This document shows, in pieces, positions 1 through 8,174 of a stretch of 64,000 bases of DNA. The stretch comes from Ruminiclostridium hungatei. Lineage in GTDB: Bacteria; Bacillota; Clostridia; Acetivibrionales; DSM-1351. Position 1 is the first letter of the stretch. The number at the start of each line of letters is the position of its first letter. The position numbers were made by a program, and so were the translations under genes. The notes under the pieces are model-generated. The model was not told where the DNA came from. It saw nothing but the letters and a program-made list of their open reading frames with translations, and searched no databases. The stretch is taken from positions 1-64,000 of the forward strand of contig NZ_MZGX01000032.1 of the NCBI RefSeq assembly GCF_002051585.1, in the 5' to 3' direction.

Positions 1-2
1 TC

Positions 3-101
3 ATCGGTCATGTCAGCAAGAAAATGACGGCGGTTATATTCGCTGTACTTAGGGACAACAAAACCTATGAGCCTGTCCTTCAGACAGCAAAATCTGCTTG
101 A
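3..101 (+). CDS. C-terminal end of an IS110-like transposase (partial)
   Basis: An open frame enters from the left edge and stops at a TGA. Its 32 residues include a segment of the form VIFAVLRDNKTYEP, which resembles the extreme C-terminus of IS110/IS116-family transposases, where a basic stretch is followed by a hydrophobic I-I-x-x-V-L-K/R-x-K-x-Y/F-P end. The catalytic DEDD and serine domains would lie left of the window, so only the family is suggested. The 134 bases between this stop and the next gene hold no further gene and may contain the end of the insertion sequence. Confidence 0.5.
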   Translation: MGHVSKKMTAVIFAVLRDNKTYEPVLQTAKSA

Positions 102-235
102 CAAATACATAGCCGGTCTGCACAGTTCTCGCTCCCATGGTTCACCCTTATATGAAGGGGATGAAGACATGTTCCAGGATGTACCCAAAATATACGCTTC
201 CAGCCCCTGGTAATTGACTTGCCCGGCGGCTTTTT

Positions 236-1003
236 TTACTCAATCAGTGCCAGAATATCCGATAAAACCGCGTTAACAGCCACGTGAGTCCTGTTTTTGC
301 AGGACAGTTTATCAAGTATAACCTTTATATGGGATTTGGTGGTATTCTCAGATATGTGAAGGCATCTGGAGATTTCCTTATTGGAATACCCCAGTTTCAT
401 CAGATTTAAAACATTCCTTTCACATTGACTCAGACAGGAAATATTAAAGTCGGGCTGCATGATCTTATATGTAAAATCGGATGCTCCTATTTTGTTCACA
501 TACAATTTTAAGTTCATAGCCAGGTATTCGGTAAAAAGTAAGAAATGGTCAAAGGAAACCTTATCCATTCTTGACCCCAGAAAAAAGGCAGAAATATAGC
601 AGTGAGTGCTGCCTGCGGAAACAGGAACGGTACAGTTTGTAAAGCTGCTGAAAACAGGATTTCTTGACTCATGGCAGTACTGTATGCTGACGGCTTTGCT
701 TTTCTGTGCTTTAGAAATGGAGGTTTCTCCAAACCTTTCTTCTCCAAGGCAGGCACCTGTATGGAAGTTAACCCTGCTCAGCATTTTTTCACTGTTTAGG
801 TGCCAGGAGACCAGTCTGAAATCTTCATCCAGCAGCAGGATGAAATTATAAAAAAGTAACGTGTTAAAAAGAAAATCGCAATTTGTTTTTACCAGCAGCT
901 TTAATATGTCCGCCGGAAGACGGTTGGGCGGCATATATGGGTGGATGGCGTTTATGGAACCGCCAGGCCGGGCCTGTAGTGCTTTTGAGTCAATAGTATC
1001 CAT
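236..1003 (-). CDS. LuxR-family transcriptional regulator with N-terminal sensor region
   Basis: 255 residues. The last ~65 residues form a LuxR/FixJ-type helix-turn-helix: LSQCERNVLNLMKLGYSNKEI followed by the recognition helix ISENTTKSHIKVILDKL. The first ~180 residues have no receiver domain. A stretch near residues 84-96 (GACLGEERFGETS) looks like the GAF-type sensor region found in AcoR/NtrC-like activators (the G-x-x-L-x-E-x-x-x-G-T pattern), so a ligand-sensing role is likely, with the ligand unknown. A GAGAGGT ribosome site sits just upstream of the ATG. It is divergent from the broken gene at 1174, with about 170 AT-rich bases between them, so it may control that gene or itself. DNA-binding function is confident; the sensor assignment is inference. 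Confidence 0.82.
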   Translation of the reverse strand: MDTIDSKALQARPGGSINAIHPYMPPNRLPADILKLLVKTNCDFLFNTLLFYNFILLLDEDFRLVSWHLNSEKMLSRVNFHTGACLGEERFGETSISKAQKSKAVSIQYCHESRNPVFSSFTNCTVPVSAGSTHCYISAFFLGSRMDKVSFDHFLLFTEYLAMNLKLYVNKIGASDFTYKIMQPDFNISCLSQCERNVLNLMKLGYSNKEISRCLHISENTTKSHIKVILDKLSCKNRTHVAVNAVLSDILALIE

Positions 1004-1173
1004 GATTTGTACCTCTCATATAAAATTTCATTTTACTGTAATTGCAGTTCATAATGATAATGAAAGACTTCAGGACTAAATCATACAAAAGGGTGTGTTA
1101 AATTTAACTGTCATACTTTAAAATATAACATAAATTATTATATTTTACAAATTAATACATAATAATCAAAACA

Positions 1174-1727
1174 ATGACAAGAAAAGGAAGAAGTATAAAT
1201 AGAGCAGAACTTTCGACACTTAATTTTTTCAGGACTTCTGAAGGTGAAATTGATGAAGCCGCCATGGCGCTTAACTGTTTTGAAGTTTCCGTCTACAACA
1301 TCTTAAAAAACAGCGGCCAATTGTCAAAGGAAAAGGTTATTCCCATGTTCCTGAGAGATATCAACCCCGTACTTTGGTACAACGACGAGACAGGCATATT
1401 CAGGATTCATAACCAGAGCCGCAATGTATTCCCTCTGTGGGGGAAATATGTCAGGCTGAACAGAATCGAAACCCATAAGTTTACGGAGCAAGGCTGCTCC
1501 TTCTGGAATATTACAAAAAAATAAACGAAGACTTTGAAGCTTATACCAGGCTGCTCCAGAGAGCCATAATACAATGGAGGATTCTGGGCAACATTTTTCT
1601 CAGGCATATTTACGCAGGAGGAAGCAGCCTTTCGCCTAAAATGGCGGACACTGTAAGAAAGTTGCTTGCCATTGAAAACCAACTGAATTTTCAGATGAAA
1701 GAAATATTTGTCAAGGTGCTGACATGA
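1174..1727 (+). pseudogene. Unrecognised protein, interrupted by a frameshift
   Basis: The first frame runs from ATG 1174 to a TAA at 1522-1524 (116 aa). A second frame, open from about 1479 to the TGA at 1725-1727, continues with coding-like sequence (LEYYKKINEDFEAYTRLLQR onward). Joining them near 1476, where the first frame reads ETHK and the second begins VYGARLLLLEYY, gives one product of about 184 residues. A single-base indel is the simplest explanation; sequence error is possible. I recognise no domain. The N-terminal half contains IPMFLRDINPVLWYNDETG, the C-terminal half is helical. There is no obvious Shine-Dalgarno before the ATG. It is divergent from the LuxR-type gene. Confidence 0.5.
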
Positions 1728-1777
1728 TAATAAGGCTTGTTAACCGACCTGAATTTGCACTGGAGTTCGGAAGTGCT

Positions 1778-1826
1778 TGACAATATATATCAGGGTGATA
1801 TAATTTAATATATCACTCTGATATAT
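1778..1826 (+). promoter_or_regulatory. Promoter with overlapping palindromic operator of the padR operon
   Basis: A TTGACA -35 box (about 1778) is followed after 15-16 bases by TATAAT (about 1799-1804). Lying across the spacer and -10 is an 18-base inverted repeat, ATATATCAGGGTGATATA against TATATCACTCTGATATAT, with a 6-base centre and one mismatch. The arrangement is typical of an autoregulatory PadR operator that blocks RNA polymerase. Coordinates are accurate to a base or two. Confidence 0.75.
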
Positions 1827-1840
1827 GTTGGGAGGTGCAT

Positions 1841-2392
1841 ATGAAAAATAAAACCATGTATGCAGTACTTGGAGTACTGAGCCTTTTGGGACCAATGTCA
1901 GGCTATGATATCAAGAAATTCTGCGACAAAAGCATATCCTACTTTTGGAACGAAAACTTCGGACATCTGTATCCTGTGCTGGCCAGATTGGAGGCTGACG
2001 GACTTATAGAAAGGGACACGGAAGCTGAGGACTCAAGGAAAAAAAACTATAAAATAACCCCAAAAGGTGTGGAGGTGCTGAAGGATTGGCTCACGCTGCC
2101 TGTGGAATACCAGCCTGAAAGATCCGAGCTGTTATTAAAGCTGTCCTTCGGAACCAAAATGGAGCTTGAAGCCACACTGTCAATGCTGGAGGCTGCCAGA
2201 GAGAGAAATGAACTTAAGTATAAACAATTGAGCAGCATACACTCCTATTACCTTGGCAATGAGGAGGCAAAAAGCAAGCCCCAATATCCATATTGGCTGG
2301 TAACCCTGAGATACGGGATAAATTCTCTTGAGGCATCACTAAAATGGTTTGGCGAAACAATGGAATTCTTACGGAGCTATGAAAGCAAATAA
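1841..2392 (+). CDS. PadR-family transcriptional regulator
   Basis: 183 residues. The N-terminal ~85 residues match a PadR winged helix: AVLGVLSLLGPMSGYDIKKF, then LYPVLARLEADGLIERD and a wing ending in YKITPKG. The C-terminal half (residues ~90-180) is the helical dimerisation region seen in the longer AphA/VirR-like PadR proteins. ATG 1841 is chosen because GGAGG at 1831-1835 lies 5 bases upstream; an in-frame GTG at 1835 overlaps that site and is unlikely. It is probably a repressor of its own operon, which includes the metallo-hydrolase 33 bases downstream, via the palindrome in the promoter. The inducing ligand cannot be read from the sequence. Confidence 0.92.
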   Translation: MKNKTMYAVLGVLSLLGPMSGYDIKKFCDKSISYFWNENFGHLYPVLARLEADGLIERDTEAEDSRKKNYKITPKGVEVLKDWLTLPVEYQPERSELLLKLSFGTKMELEATLSMLEAARERNELKYKQLSSIHSYYLGNEEAKSKPQYPYWLVTLRYGINSLEASLKWFGETMEFLRSYESK

Positions 2393-2425
2393 ATCTGAAA
2401 TAACAGAAAGGGGTGAAGGGCGTTT

Positions 2426-3199
2426 ATGCCCGAATTGATGAAACTGGACGAAGGAATGTCAGTACTTGAACTGGAACCCAATGTTCCGAATGTGGGCGGG
2501 AGGATGTATCCTGTATTGCTATGGGATGAAAACGACACAGTGTTGATTGATGCAGGTTTGCCCGGGCAAGCCAAGACTATATGCGGCCTGATTGAAAAGG
2601 AAGGAATCCCGTTAGAGGCCTTGACAAAAATATTCATAACCCATCATGATATGGATCACATAGGAGGCCTGGCGCAGTTGACGGCGGCTGCAGAAAGCAT
2701 TGGGCAAGGACACGGGGGAATCCAGGTGTATGCACACCCGCTTGAAAAACCGTATATTCAGGGAGAATTGCTCCCTATTAAATTCAGCAAGGAAACCCTG
2801 GATAAAATAAAAAGGGATCTGGAGCAATTACCTCCGGAAAAAAGAAAAGAATACCAGGAACTGTATACAACAGGCAAACCCAAGGTCACCCATACGGTGG
2901 ACCACCAACAGGAGGTTTCCTGCTGCGGGGGAATAAAGATACTTCACATGCCGGGACACACGCCGGGGCATATTGGCTTATATCTTGAGAAGTACAGAAC
3001 CCTCATTGCCGGAGATGCACTTAACATCCATAACGGTGAGCTGGCGGGTCCTGAGCCCAGGCATACCCACGATATTGAAAAAGCAAGAAAATCATTAGCT
3101 GTTCTGCTGGATTATGAGATTGACAGGATTGTGTGTTACCACGGGGGAGTATTAAGCGGGGACTTCAGGGAAAGAATCAAAGAACTTGCCAAGGGCTGA
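2426..3199 (+). CDS. Metallo-beta-lactamase-fold hydrolase
   Basis: 257 residues. Metal ligands are visible: an HHDMDHIGG motif at about residues 73-81 (HxHxDH variant in which the first pair is HH), a later histidine in MPGHTPGHIGLY (~175-186), an aspartate in AGDALN (~195-200), and a final histidine in YHGGVLSG (~238). These fit a dinuclear zinc hydrolase of the glyoxalase II/lactonase/YflN group. There is no signal peptide, so it should act in the cytoplasm. It is cotranscribed with the padR gene, with AGGGGTG before the ATG, so its substrate is probably linked to what the regulator senses. The exact substrate cannot be told. Confidence 0.88.
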   Translation: MPELMKLDEGMSVLELEPNVPNVGGRMYPVLLWDENDTVLIDAGLPGQAKTICGLIEKEGIPLEALTKIFITHHDMDHIGGLAQLTAAAESIGQGHGGIQVYAHPLEKPYIQGELLPIKFSKETLDKIKRDLEQLPPEKRKEYQELYTTGKPKVTHTVDHQQEVSCCGGIKILHMPGHTPGHIGLYLEKYRTLIAGDALNIHNGELAGPEPRHTHDIEKARKSLAVLLDYEIDRIVCYHGGVLSGDFRERIKELAKG

Positions 3200-3303
3200 C
3201 GGCTTGAAAAACTTGTATCCTGTTTTAAAATCCACTGTTTACATGGAAAAAATATGTTATAATAGTCCTTATATTGATAACAGATACAGGAGGATTAACA
3301 TAT

Positions 3304-3597
3304 ATGGATTGGGATTTACTTATTCCCATAACGGCCTTGGTTTTAATATTCGGGCCGAAAATGTTCCGCGAGGTAAAGGATTATCTGTTGAAAAAGCAGC
3401 AGTTAAAAGCTGAAATTGAGCTGAAGGCTGAGGCGCTCAGGCTTAAGAACAGCCTTGAGCTTGAGAAATTCATAAATTCCGAAAACATTTTCAATGCCCG
3501 GAATGACAGTGAACAGGACAGTCAGAAGCAAAGCAGCGATAATGACAACGATGACAGCTTAAATCAAAAAAGGAATTCCAACTATGAAAGATATTAA
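3304..3597 (+). CDS. Small membrane-anchored protein with charged helical tail
   Basis: 97 residues. One hydrophobic segment (LLIPITALVLIFGPKMF, residues ~5-21) is followed by a Lys/Glu/Leu-rich helix (~25-60, KKQQLKAEIELKAEALRLKN) that looks like a coiled coil, then a Ser/Asp/Asn-rich tail. ATG 3304 is chosen over an upstream in-frame ATG because AGGAGG lies at 3289-3294. The stop overlaps the start of the next gene by 14 bases, so the two are translationally coupled. I do not recognise the family. A scaffold or anchor role for the downstream reductase is only a guess. Confidence 0.75.
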   Translation: MDWDLLIPITALVLIFGPKMFREVKDYLLKKQQLKAEIELKAEALRLKNSLELEKFINSENIFNARNDSEQDSQKQSSDNDNDDSLNQKRNSNYERY

Positions 3598-4096
3598 TGT
3601 CCAATACTCTGAAGACAGAGTACAAAGCTACAGCCTGCTTCTTTCTCAAATGAAAGCCCTGCTTGAGGGTGAAGGGGATGTAACTGCAAACCTGTCCAAC
3701 GCATCTGCACTGCTTAAGGAAGCTCTGGACCACATAAACTGGGTTGGCTTTTATCTTATGAAAAACGGCAAATTGCTACTGGGACCTTTTCAGGGAAAGG
3801 TGGCATGTGTTCACATTGAAGTCGGGAAAGGGGTTTGCGGGACAGCCGTACTTGAAAACAGAACCCAGCTTGTCACGGATGTTCACCTGTTTCCGGGACA
3901 TATAGCCTGTGACAGTGCCTCCAGCTCGGAACTTGTAATTCCCTTGAGAAGCAGGGACCGGGTGGTTGGTGTTCTGGACATTGACAGCCCGCTCATTGGA
4001 AGATTTGATTCTGTGGATGCTTCGGAAATTGAGAAAATTGCAAGGGTTATAGAGGAGGCATGTGACTGGCAGGGAGAATTACCTGCCGGCAGGTAA
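3584..4096 (+). CDS. msrC: Free methionine-(R)-sulfoxide reductase (GAF fold)
   Basis: 170 residues, the usual length. It reduces free L-methionine-(R)-sulfoxide in the cytoplasm. The family hallmarks are all present: NWVGFY (~52-57), LGPFQGKVACVHIEVGKGVC (~66-85) and FPGHIACDSASSSE (~103-116). The three redox cysteines expected for the family are at residues 75, 85 and 109. The ATG overlaps the preceding small membrane-protein gene. A 22-base perfect palindrome covers the stop codon. The assignment is firm; the gene name follows the E. coli fRMsr. Confidence 0.95.
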   Translation: MKDINVQYSEDRVQSYSLLLSQMKALLEGEGDVTANLSNASALLKEALDHINWVGFYLMKNGKLLLGPFQGKVACVHIEVGKGVCGTAVLENRTQLVTDVHLFPGHIACDSASSSELVIPLRSRDRVVGVLDIDSPLIGRFDSVDASEIEKIARVIEEACDWQGELPAGR

Positions 4097-4098
4097 TT
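4077..4098. repeat. 22-base perfect palindrome over the msrC stop codon
   Basis: AATTACCTGCC is followed directly by its reverse complement GGCAGGTAATT. The TAA stop lies inside the right arm. There is no loop and no T-run, so a conventional terminator is unlikely; a protein-binding site or cruciform-forming end are alternatives. Confidence 0.5.
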
Positions 4099-4248
4099 CG
4101 GAATGTAATTTAATAATGCTTTAAAAAAATTTGGTGGCTCATCATAGGTGATTTTAACAATCCTGCACAATATTGGCTTTAGTGATACAAAGCTGTCAGG
4201 GGCGGAAATCAACAAATGGTGAGCCATTATGGTTTTGGCCGTATAGCT

Positions 4249-4461
4249 TTATTTCACCTTCCAGGAACCGTCCTCGCAGCATACCGATTGTGTGCCGTCC
4301 TCATTGACAATTATGGAACCTACTGCATGTCGCTTGTGGTCATAAACACAAAAGGGCTCCTTGCCTGCGTTTCCCGCGGGCTGCTGTGAAATTGGCCTGA
4401 CTTCATTCTGCTCACTGATAAGATTTACCGAAATACTGTCCTGCTTTTTATGATTCTGCAT
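4249..4461 (-). CDS. Hypothetical small protein
   Basis: 70 residues. The ATG at 4461 is chosen because AAAGGA lies about 9 bases upstream; a longer in-frame start at 4512 has no such site. The C-terminal half has FCVYDHKRHAVGSIIVNEDGT followed by QSVCCEDGSWKVK, with three cysteines and a histidine that could bind metal. No signal peptide or membrane segment is seen. The family is not recognised. It stands alone, convergent with msrC, with about 150 noncoding bases between them. Confidence 0.6.
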   Translation of the reverse strand: MQNHKKQDSISVNLISEQNEVRPISQQPAGNAGKEPFCVYDHKRHAVGSIIVNEDGTQSVCCEDGSWKVK

Positions 4462-4528
4462 TATATCAATCCTTTCAGATGCTTGTATTATTCTTCCGGC
4501 GGCCGGTAACATTATAAACTTATAATAG

Positions 4529-4565
4529 CCGTCGGAAATGTGGATTTAGATGTTACAGACCACTA
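4529..4565. repeat. Half copy of a dispersed MITE-like terminal repeat
   Basis: The segment begins CCGTCGG and ends TGTTACAGACCACTA. It matches, with a few mismatches, the terminal ~40 bases of the complete palindromic element at 25060-25225 in this window. No opposite terminus is present nearby. A 9-base repeat TTATAATAG/CTATTATAA flanks it (4520-4528 and 4562-4570). Confidence 0.6.
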
Positions 4566-4805
4566 TTATAAATATGCCTAATTTTATTGAAATCATTCAA
4601 ATTTAAAATTCCATAAATTCTATTATCAGGCTTTGCACCGGATGTCAAAATTTTTCATGGCAAATTGTCCGCAGGATTACCGGTGAGAAGCTGTGAAAAG
4701 TAATAAAATCTTCATATTATCTACATAACATATTAATATTTATCAAGTATAATGTTTATGTAGTGTGCTATGTTGGTATTATGTCTTTGAAAGGAGTGTG
4801 CGGCT

Positions 4806-5057
4806 TTGTTGGATTCAAGGAAATGTTTGGAAATATATGAGTTTTGCCAGCAGCAATATAAAAAGCTGGAAAAGAAAAATGGACATTACAGCCCCAAACA
4901 TGACAAAATTGTCATGGAGCTTGCTGCCAAAGAGTTTCAGATGAGCGATGTTGTAATAAACAAAGCATTTGATTTGGCCGCACAGACACTGAGCAAAAAT
5001 AGCAGGGCGACCTCTGAGAAAATCATCAGAAACAAGCTGATAGGCAAAATGATATAA
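4806..5057 (+). CDS. Hypothetical helical protein
   Basis: 83 residues, start TTG at 4806 with AAGGAG at 4791-4796 (9-base spacing); no ATG is available near it. The sequence is mostly charged helix (residues ~5-60) with a lysine-rich C-terminus. No membrane segment, cysteine pair or known motif beyond a single CLEIYEFCQQQ is visible. It is transcribed alone after a ~340-base gap and is followed by a stem-loop at 5081-5122. Function unknown. Confidence 0.62.
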   Translation: MLDSRKCLEIYEFCQQQYKKLEKKNGHYSPKHDKIVMELAAKEFQMSDVVINKAFDLAAQTLSKNSRATSEKIIRNKLIGKMI

Positions 5058-5080
5058 AAATTATATATATATTAAAATAG

Positions 5081-5122
5081 TAAAGGAGCTGCCGTTTTTT
5101 GAAATAAATGGCAGCTCCTTTA
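5081..5122 (+). terminator. Stem-loop after the 4806 gene
   Basis: TAAAGGAGCTGCC pairs perfectly with GGCAGCTCCTTTA across a 16-base AT-rich loop. The strength fits a transcript end, but no T-run follows on the + strand, so termination may be weak or the hairpin may protect the 3' end. Confidence 0.55.
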
Positions 5123-5785
5123 CGTCAGGCAGGCTAAAATCATTTTTTTTAATATAATATCAAAAGAATGCTTCCAGCCTGCCAATAAATCTGGTAAAAT
5201 AGATATATCAAGTATCAAATATGTCCGGCGCCGGTACGCGGCACTGGCAGTTCCGGAATAACCCGTCACAAAAAATCAAAATCGCTTGAATTTAATTAAA
5301 TATATTTTTTCTGCTGCTATTATTTAAAGATAGGGTAAAAAGACAGAAACAAATCAAACTAATCCTGAAATTAATGTATTTTCCGCTGTACAGGCTGAAA
5401 TAAGTCCCAGGAGCCAATATATCCTTTTTGAAGCGCAAGTAAATCCTTTGCAGAAATTACAGAGTTACCGCAGTGGTATTACAGAAGAAAATCAAAGAAG
5501 AAACTTCAGAAGAAATTACAGCAGAAATTACAGATGAATTTGATAGGGAGGTGAGGGAAAATCACGACTTTTATGAAAAACGGAGAAAACAGAAGATTGA
5601 GAGACATTGAGCGAGATTGGATATTAACTGTGATTTAGAATTCACAAGGTAACTCAAATAGAAGGGTTTTAATCCAAACCCATATATAAGTCTATTTGAT
5701 AAATATCCGGCGACTAGCTATAATGTATCTATATTCTTCGAAGGAAAATTATTGAAATATATGCTAATAGTTGTGAGGTGAAAAC
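5123..5785. other. Large gap with decayed coding-like sequence
   Basis: 663 bases without a convincing gene. One frame is open from 5334 to a TGA at 5537 (67 codons) and looks protein-like (for example NVFSAVQAEISPRSQYILFE), but has no ATG or GTG start and no ribosome site. A second frame overlaps its end and continues to about 5608 (KIKEETSEEITAEITDEF and so on). A direct repeat of AGAAATTACAG occurs there three times. It could be the remnant of a lost gene. The last 90 bases carry the promoter of the next operon. Confidence 0.35.
5696..5724 (+). promoter_or_regulatory. Sigma-A-type promoter of the NfeD/flotillin operon
   Basis: TTGATA (5696-5701), a 17-base spacer and a consensus TATAAT (5719-5724), about 60 bases before the start codon of the NfeD-like gene. 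No operator-like repeat is evident. Confidence 0.75.
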
Positions 5786-6487
5786 ATGTATTCTTTTTAT
5801 TTGGTAGTTTTTTTCACGGGAGTTTTATACACCCTTGTATCCTTGATTATCAGCGGTATTTCGGGAGGTTTTCATTCGGGAACCGATACCGGAGGGGCTG
5901 ACGGACATTTTGCCCAGCACGGACATGATTCAGGTCATGTGCATGCTGGATTGGACAATGCCGATGCTGTTCATCCTGGACATGTGCATGTGGGACACCC
6001 TGGTGGCGATGTGCAGGGAAATCATACCCAGCAGGGTGATTCGGGAGGACACGGTATTTTTTCCTGGTTAACGATTTTAATAAATCCTCTGGTGGCAGTA
6101 TCTTTTCTGACAGTATTCGGCGGCCTTGGAATCATGGGGACCAAAATTACTGCCTGGGATTCAATTATTGTGTTTTTCGGGGCATTGGCAGCAGGTATTG
6201 CCGTAGCGGCTCTTTTGTATAATTTTGTTGCAAAGCCGATTTACCGGAGCGAGAACAGTTCGGATGTATCCAGGGAAAAGTTGGTGGGCACACCTGCGGA
6301 GGTGACCACGGACATTCTGGAAAACGGCTATGGAACCATAAAATATACCGTTAATTCCATAAGGTATACAGCGCCTGCAAAGCACATAGATGAAAGAGCC
6401 GTAAAGCAGGGACAGAAAGTAGTTATCTGCAGGATTGAAAATAATACATTTTATGTAAGTGAGTTGTCTGAGATACTAAACACGTAA
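5786..6487 (+). CDS. NfeD-like membrane protein with histidine-rich loop
   Basis: 233 residues. It has one N-terminal hydrophobic segment (~4-26), a loop of about 65 residues unusually rich in His, Gly and Asp (~28-92, twelve histidines), two further membrane segments (~95-118 and ~125-147), and a C-terminal OB-fold-like domain (~165-230: LVGTPAEVTTDI, GYGTIKYTVNS, GQKVVICRIENN). This is the short NfeD type that partners SPFH/flotillin proteins in membrane microdomains, and a flotillin gene follows. The His-rich loop is not usual for the family and would sit on the cell exterior or interior depending on topology; metal binding is an inference. GAGGTG precedes the ATG. Confidence 0.82.
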   Translation: MYSFYLVVFFTGVLYTLVSLIISGISGGFHSGTDTGGADGHFAQHGHDSGHVHAGLDNADAVHPGHVHVGHPGGDVQGNHTQQGDSGGHGIFSWLTILINPLVAVSFLTVFGGLGIMGTKITAWDSIIVFFGALAAGIAVAALLYNFVAKPIYRSENSSDVSREKLVGTPAEVTTDILENGYGTIKYTVNSIRYTAPAKHIDERAVKQGQKVVICRIENNTFYVSELSEILNT

Positions 6488-6593
6488 ACTTCTTTTACAC
6501 CGTTGAAGAGTTTTCCGCTTACCGGTATTGAATTGTACAAAGCGGCTATGTATTGGTGTGGAAGTTGAATATAAAATAAAAAGGAGAGTTAGA

Positions 6594-8027
6594 ATGGAAT
6601 ATTCAGTATATTTTGTACCTGTGGCAATTGTGGCGGTTATAGTTATTTTGCTTTTTATGTTCGTTTCAATGTACAAAAAGGTTCCGCAGGACAAGGCACT
6701 CGTAGTTACAGGATTCAGAGGCAGAAGAGTTATTACCGGTGGAGGTGGCGTCGTAATTCCCATGTTGGAAAGAACGGATGTCATTTCACTGGAAAATATG
6801 CAGATAGACATCAGAATTGATGGGGCACTGACTTCACAAGGGGTTGGTATTGTTGCAGACGGTGTGGCTGTTGTTAAGGTCAAATCCGATAAGGATTCCA
6901 TTCTTTCTGCGGCGGAGCAGTTCAATACATCAAAGGGACTGGATTATATGCTGAGCGTTATAGCCAAGACTACTCAGCAGGTGCTTGAAGGAAAGCTGCG
7001 TGAAATCGTATCAAGAATGACTGTTGAGGAAATTTACAAGGACAGGGAGACCTTTGCATCCCATGTTCAGGGCGTAGCAGCCACAGAATTGCAGAATATG
7101 GGTCTTGAACTAAAGGTTTTGACCATAAAGGACATTTCGGATAAGAACGGCTACCTTGAAGCTCTCGGAAAGCCGAGAATCGCCGAAGTAAAAAGGGATG
7201 CGCAGATAGCCGAGGCAAATGCTACAATGGAAACAAAGATAAAGACTGCTGAAGCCAACAGAGAAGGTGAAGCAGCCAGAATCCAGGCAGAAACACAGAT
7301 TGCCGAGGCAAACAAGGACAAGGAACTGAAGGTTCAGTCCTACAACAAGGACCAGCAGACAGCCAAGGCTGATGCCGACCTGGCATATGATATCAAATCA
7401 AATATTGTGAAAAAGGAAGTTGCCGAAACTGCCATGCAGGTTGAAATTGTCAAGAAGCAGAAGGAAATAGAGCTTGCAGAGCAGGAAGCGCTGAGAAGGG
7501 AAAAGGAACTTGAAGCAACCGTAAAGAAGCAGGCGGATGCCGAAAACTACCAGGCTGCCAAGGTGGCTGATGCCAGCAAGTACAGAGAGGTGACGGCTGC
7601 CGAGGCAAGATCCAAGGCTATTGAGATGGAAGGTGAAGCCAAAGCCAAGGCCAAGAGAGCGGAAGGTATGGCAGAGGTGGAAATCATCAGAGCCAAGGGA
7701 GAAGCTGAGGCTGCTGCAATGGCAAAGAAGGCCGAGGCCTTCAAAATGTATAATGATGCTGCCGTTACCCAGATGATAATTGAAAAGTTGCCTGATATTG
7801 CACAGGCAATTGCAAGTCCTCTTGCAAAAACAGAGAAGATTGTTATCGTGGACAATGGCAATGGAGGCGAAGCCAAAGGTGCTGCCAAGGTTTCCGGTTA
7901 CGTTACGGATATAATATCGCAGCTCCCAGAGACCGTTGAAGCATTGACCGGCATGAATGTGCTGGATTTGCTCAAGAAAAATCCTGCAATAGCACAGGAA
8001 ATCAAACAGACGGACAACAACGCCTGA
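6594..8027 (+). CDS. floT: Flotillin-like SPFH-domain membrane protein
   Basis: 477 residues. An N-terminal membrane hairpin or anchor (~6-27) is followed by the SPFH/PHB domain (~30-205: QDKALVVTGFRGRRVITGGG, SRMTVEEIYKDRE) and a long Ala/Glu-rich coiled coil (~205-410) full of EA repeats, then a C-terminal oligomerisation region (~410-477). This is the FloT/YuaG layout; flotillins organise membrane domains and signalling complexes. ATG 6594 is chosen because AAGGAGAG lies at 6581-6588. Paired with the NfeD-like gene 106 bases upstream, as yuaF-floT in Bacillus. The symbol is by family, not proven orthology. Confidence 0.92.
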   Translation: MEYSVYFVPVAIVAVIVILLFMFVSMYKKVPQDKALVVTGFRGRRVITGGGGVVIPMLERTDVISLENMQIDIRIDGALTSQGVGIVADGVAVVKVKSDKDSILSAAEQFNTSKGLDYMLSVIAKTTQQVLEGKLREIVSRMTVEEIYKDRETFASHVQGVAATELQNMGLELKVLTIKDISDKNGYLEALGKPRIAEVKRDAQIAEANATMETKIKTAEANREGEAARIQAETQIAEANKDKELKVQSYNKDQQTAKADADLAYDIKSNIVKKEVAETAMQVEIVKKQKEIELAEQEALRREKELEATVKKQADAENYQAAKVADASKYREVTAAEARSKAIEMEGEAKAKAKRAEGMAEVEIIRAKGEAEAAAMAKKAEAFKMYNDAAVTQMIIEKLPDIAQAIASPLAKTEKIVIVDNGNGGEAKGAAKVSGYVTDIISQLPETVEALTGMNVLDLLKKNPAIAQEIKQTDNNA

Positions 8028-8096
8028 TATACCCAGGGTTTCAATTAACGCTGTTTTTAAAGGCTGTGGAAAAAGCAGGCTGATTCAGTAACTCAT

Positions 8097-8160
8097 ATGC
8101 TCCCCTTATGCTTAACAGTTTGTATTATAAGACTGTTAAACCTAAGGGGAGCATTTTATT
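8097..8160. terminator. Bidirectional terminator between flotillin and ArsR-type gene
   Basis: A long hairpin, ATGCTCCCCTTA...TTAACAGT against ACTGTTAA...TAAGGGGAGCAT, with a small internal bulge and an AT-rich loop. It is followed by TTTTATTT on the + strand and preceded by an A-poor side on the other. It can serve the convergent genes ending at 8027 and 8175. Confidence 0.85.
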
Positions 8161-8174
8161 TGAACCGACCTGCC

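Noticed and set aside
4132-4225. Inverted repeat TGGCTCATCAT / ATGGTGAGCCA after msrC
   Set aside because: Long, unpaired spacing (about 70 bases) and one mismatch; no functional context.
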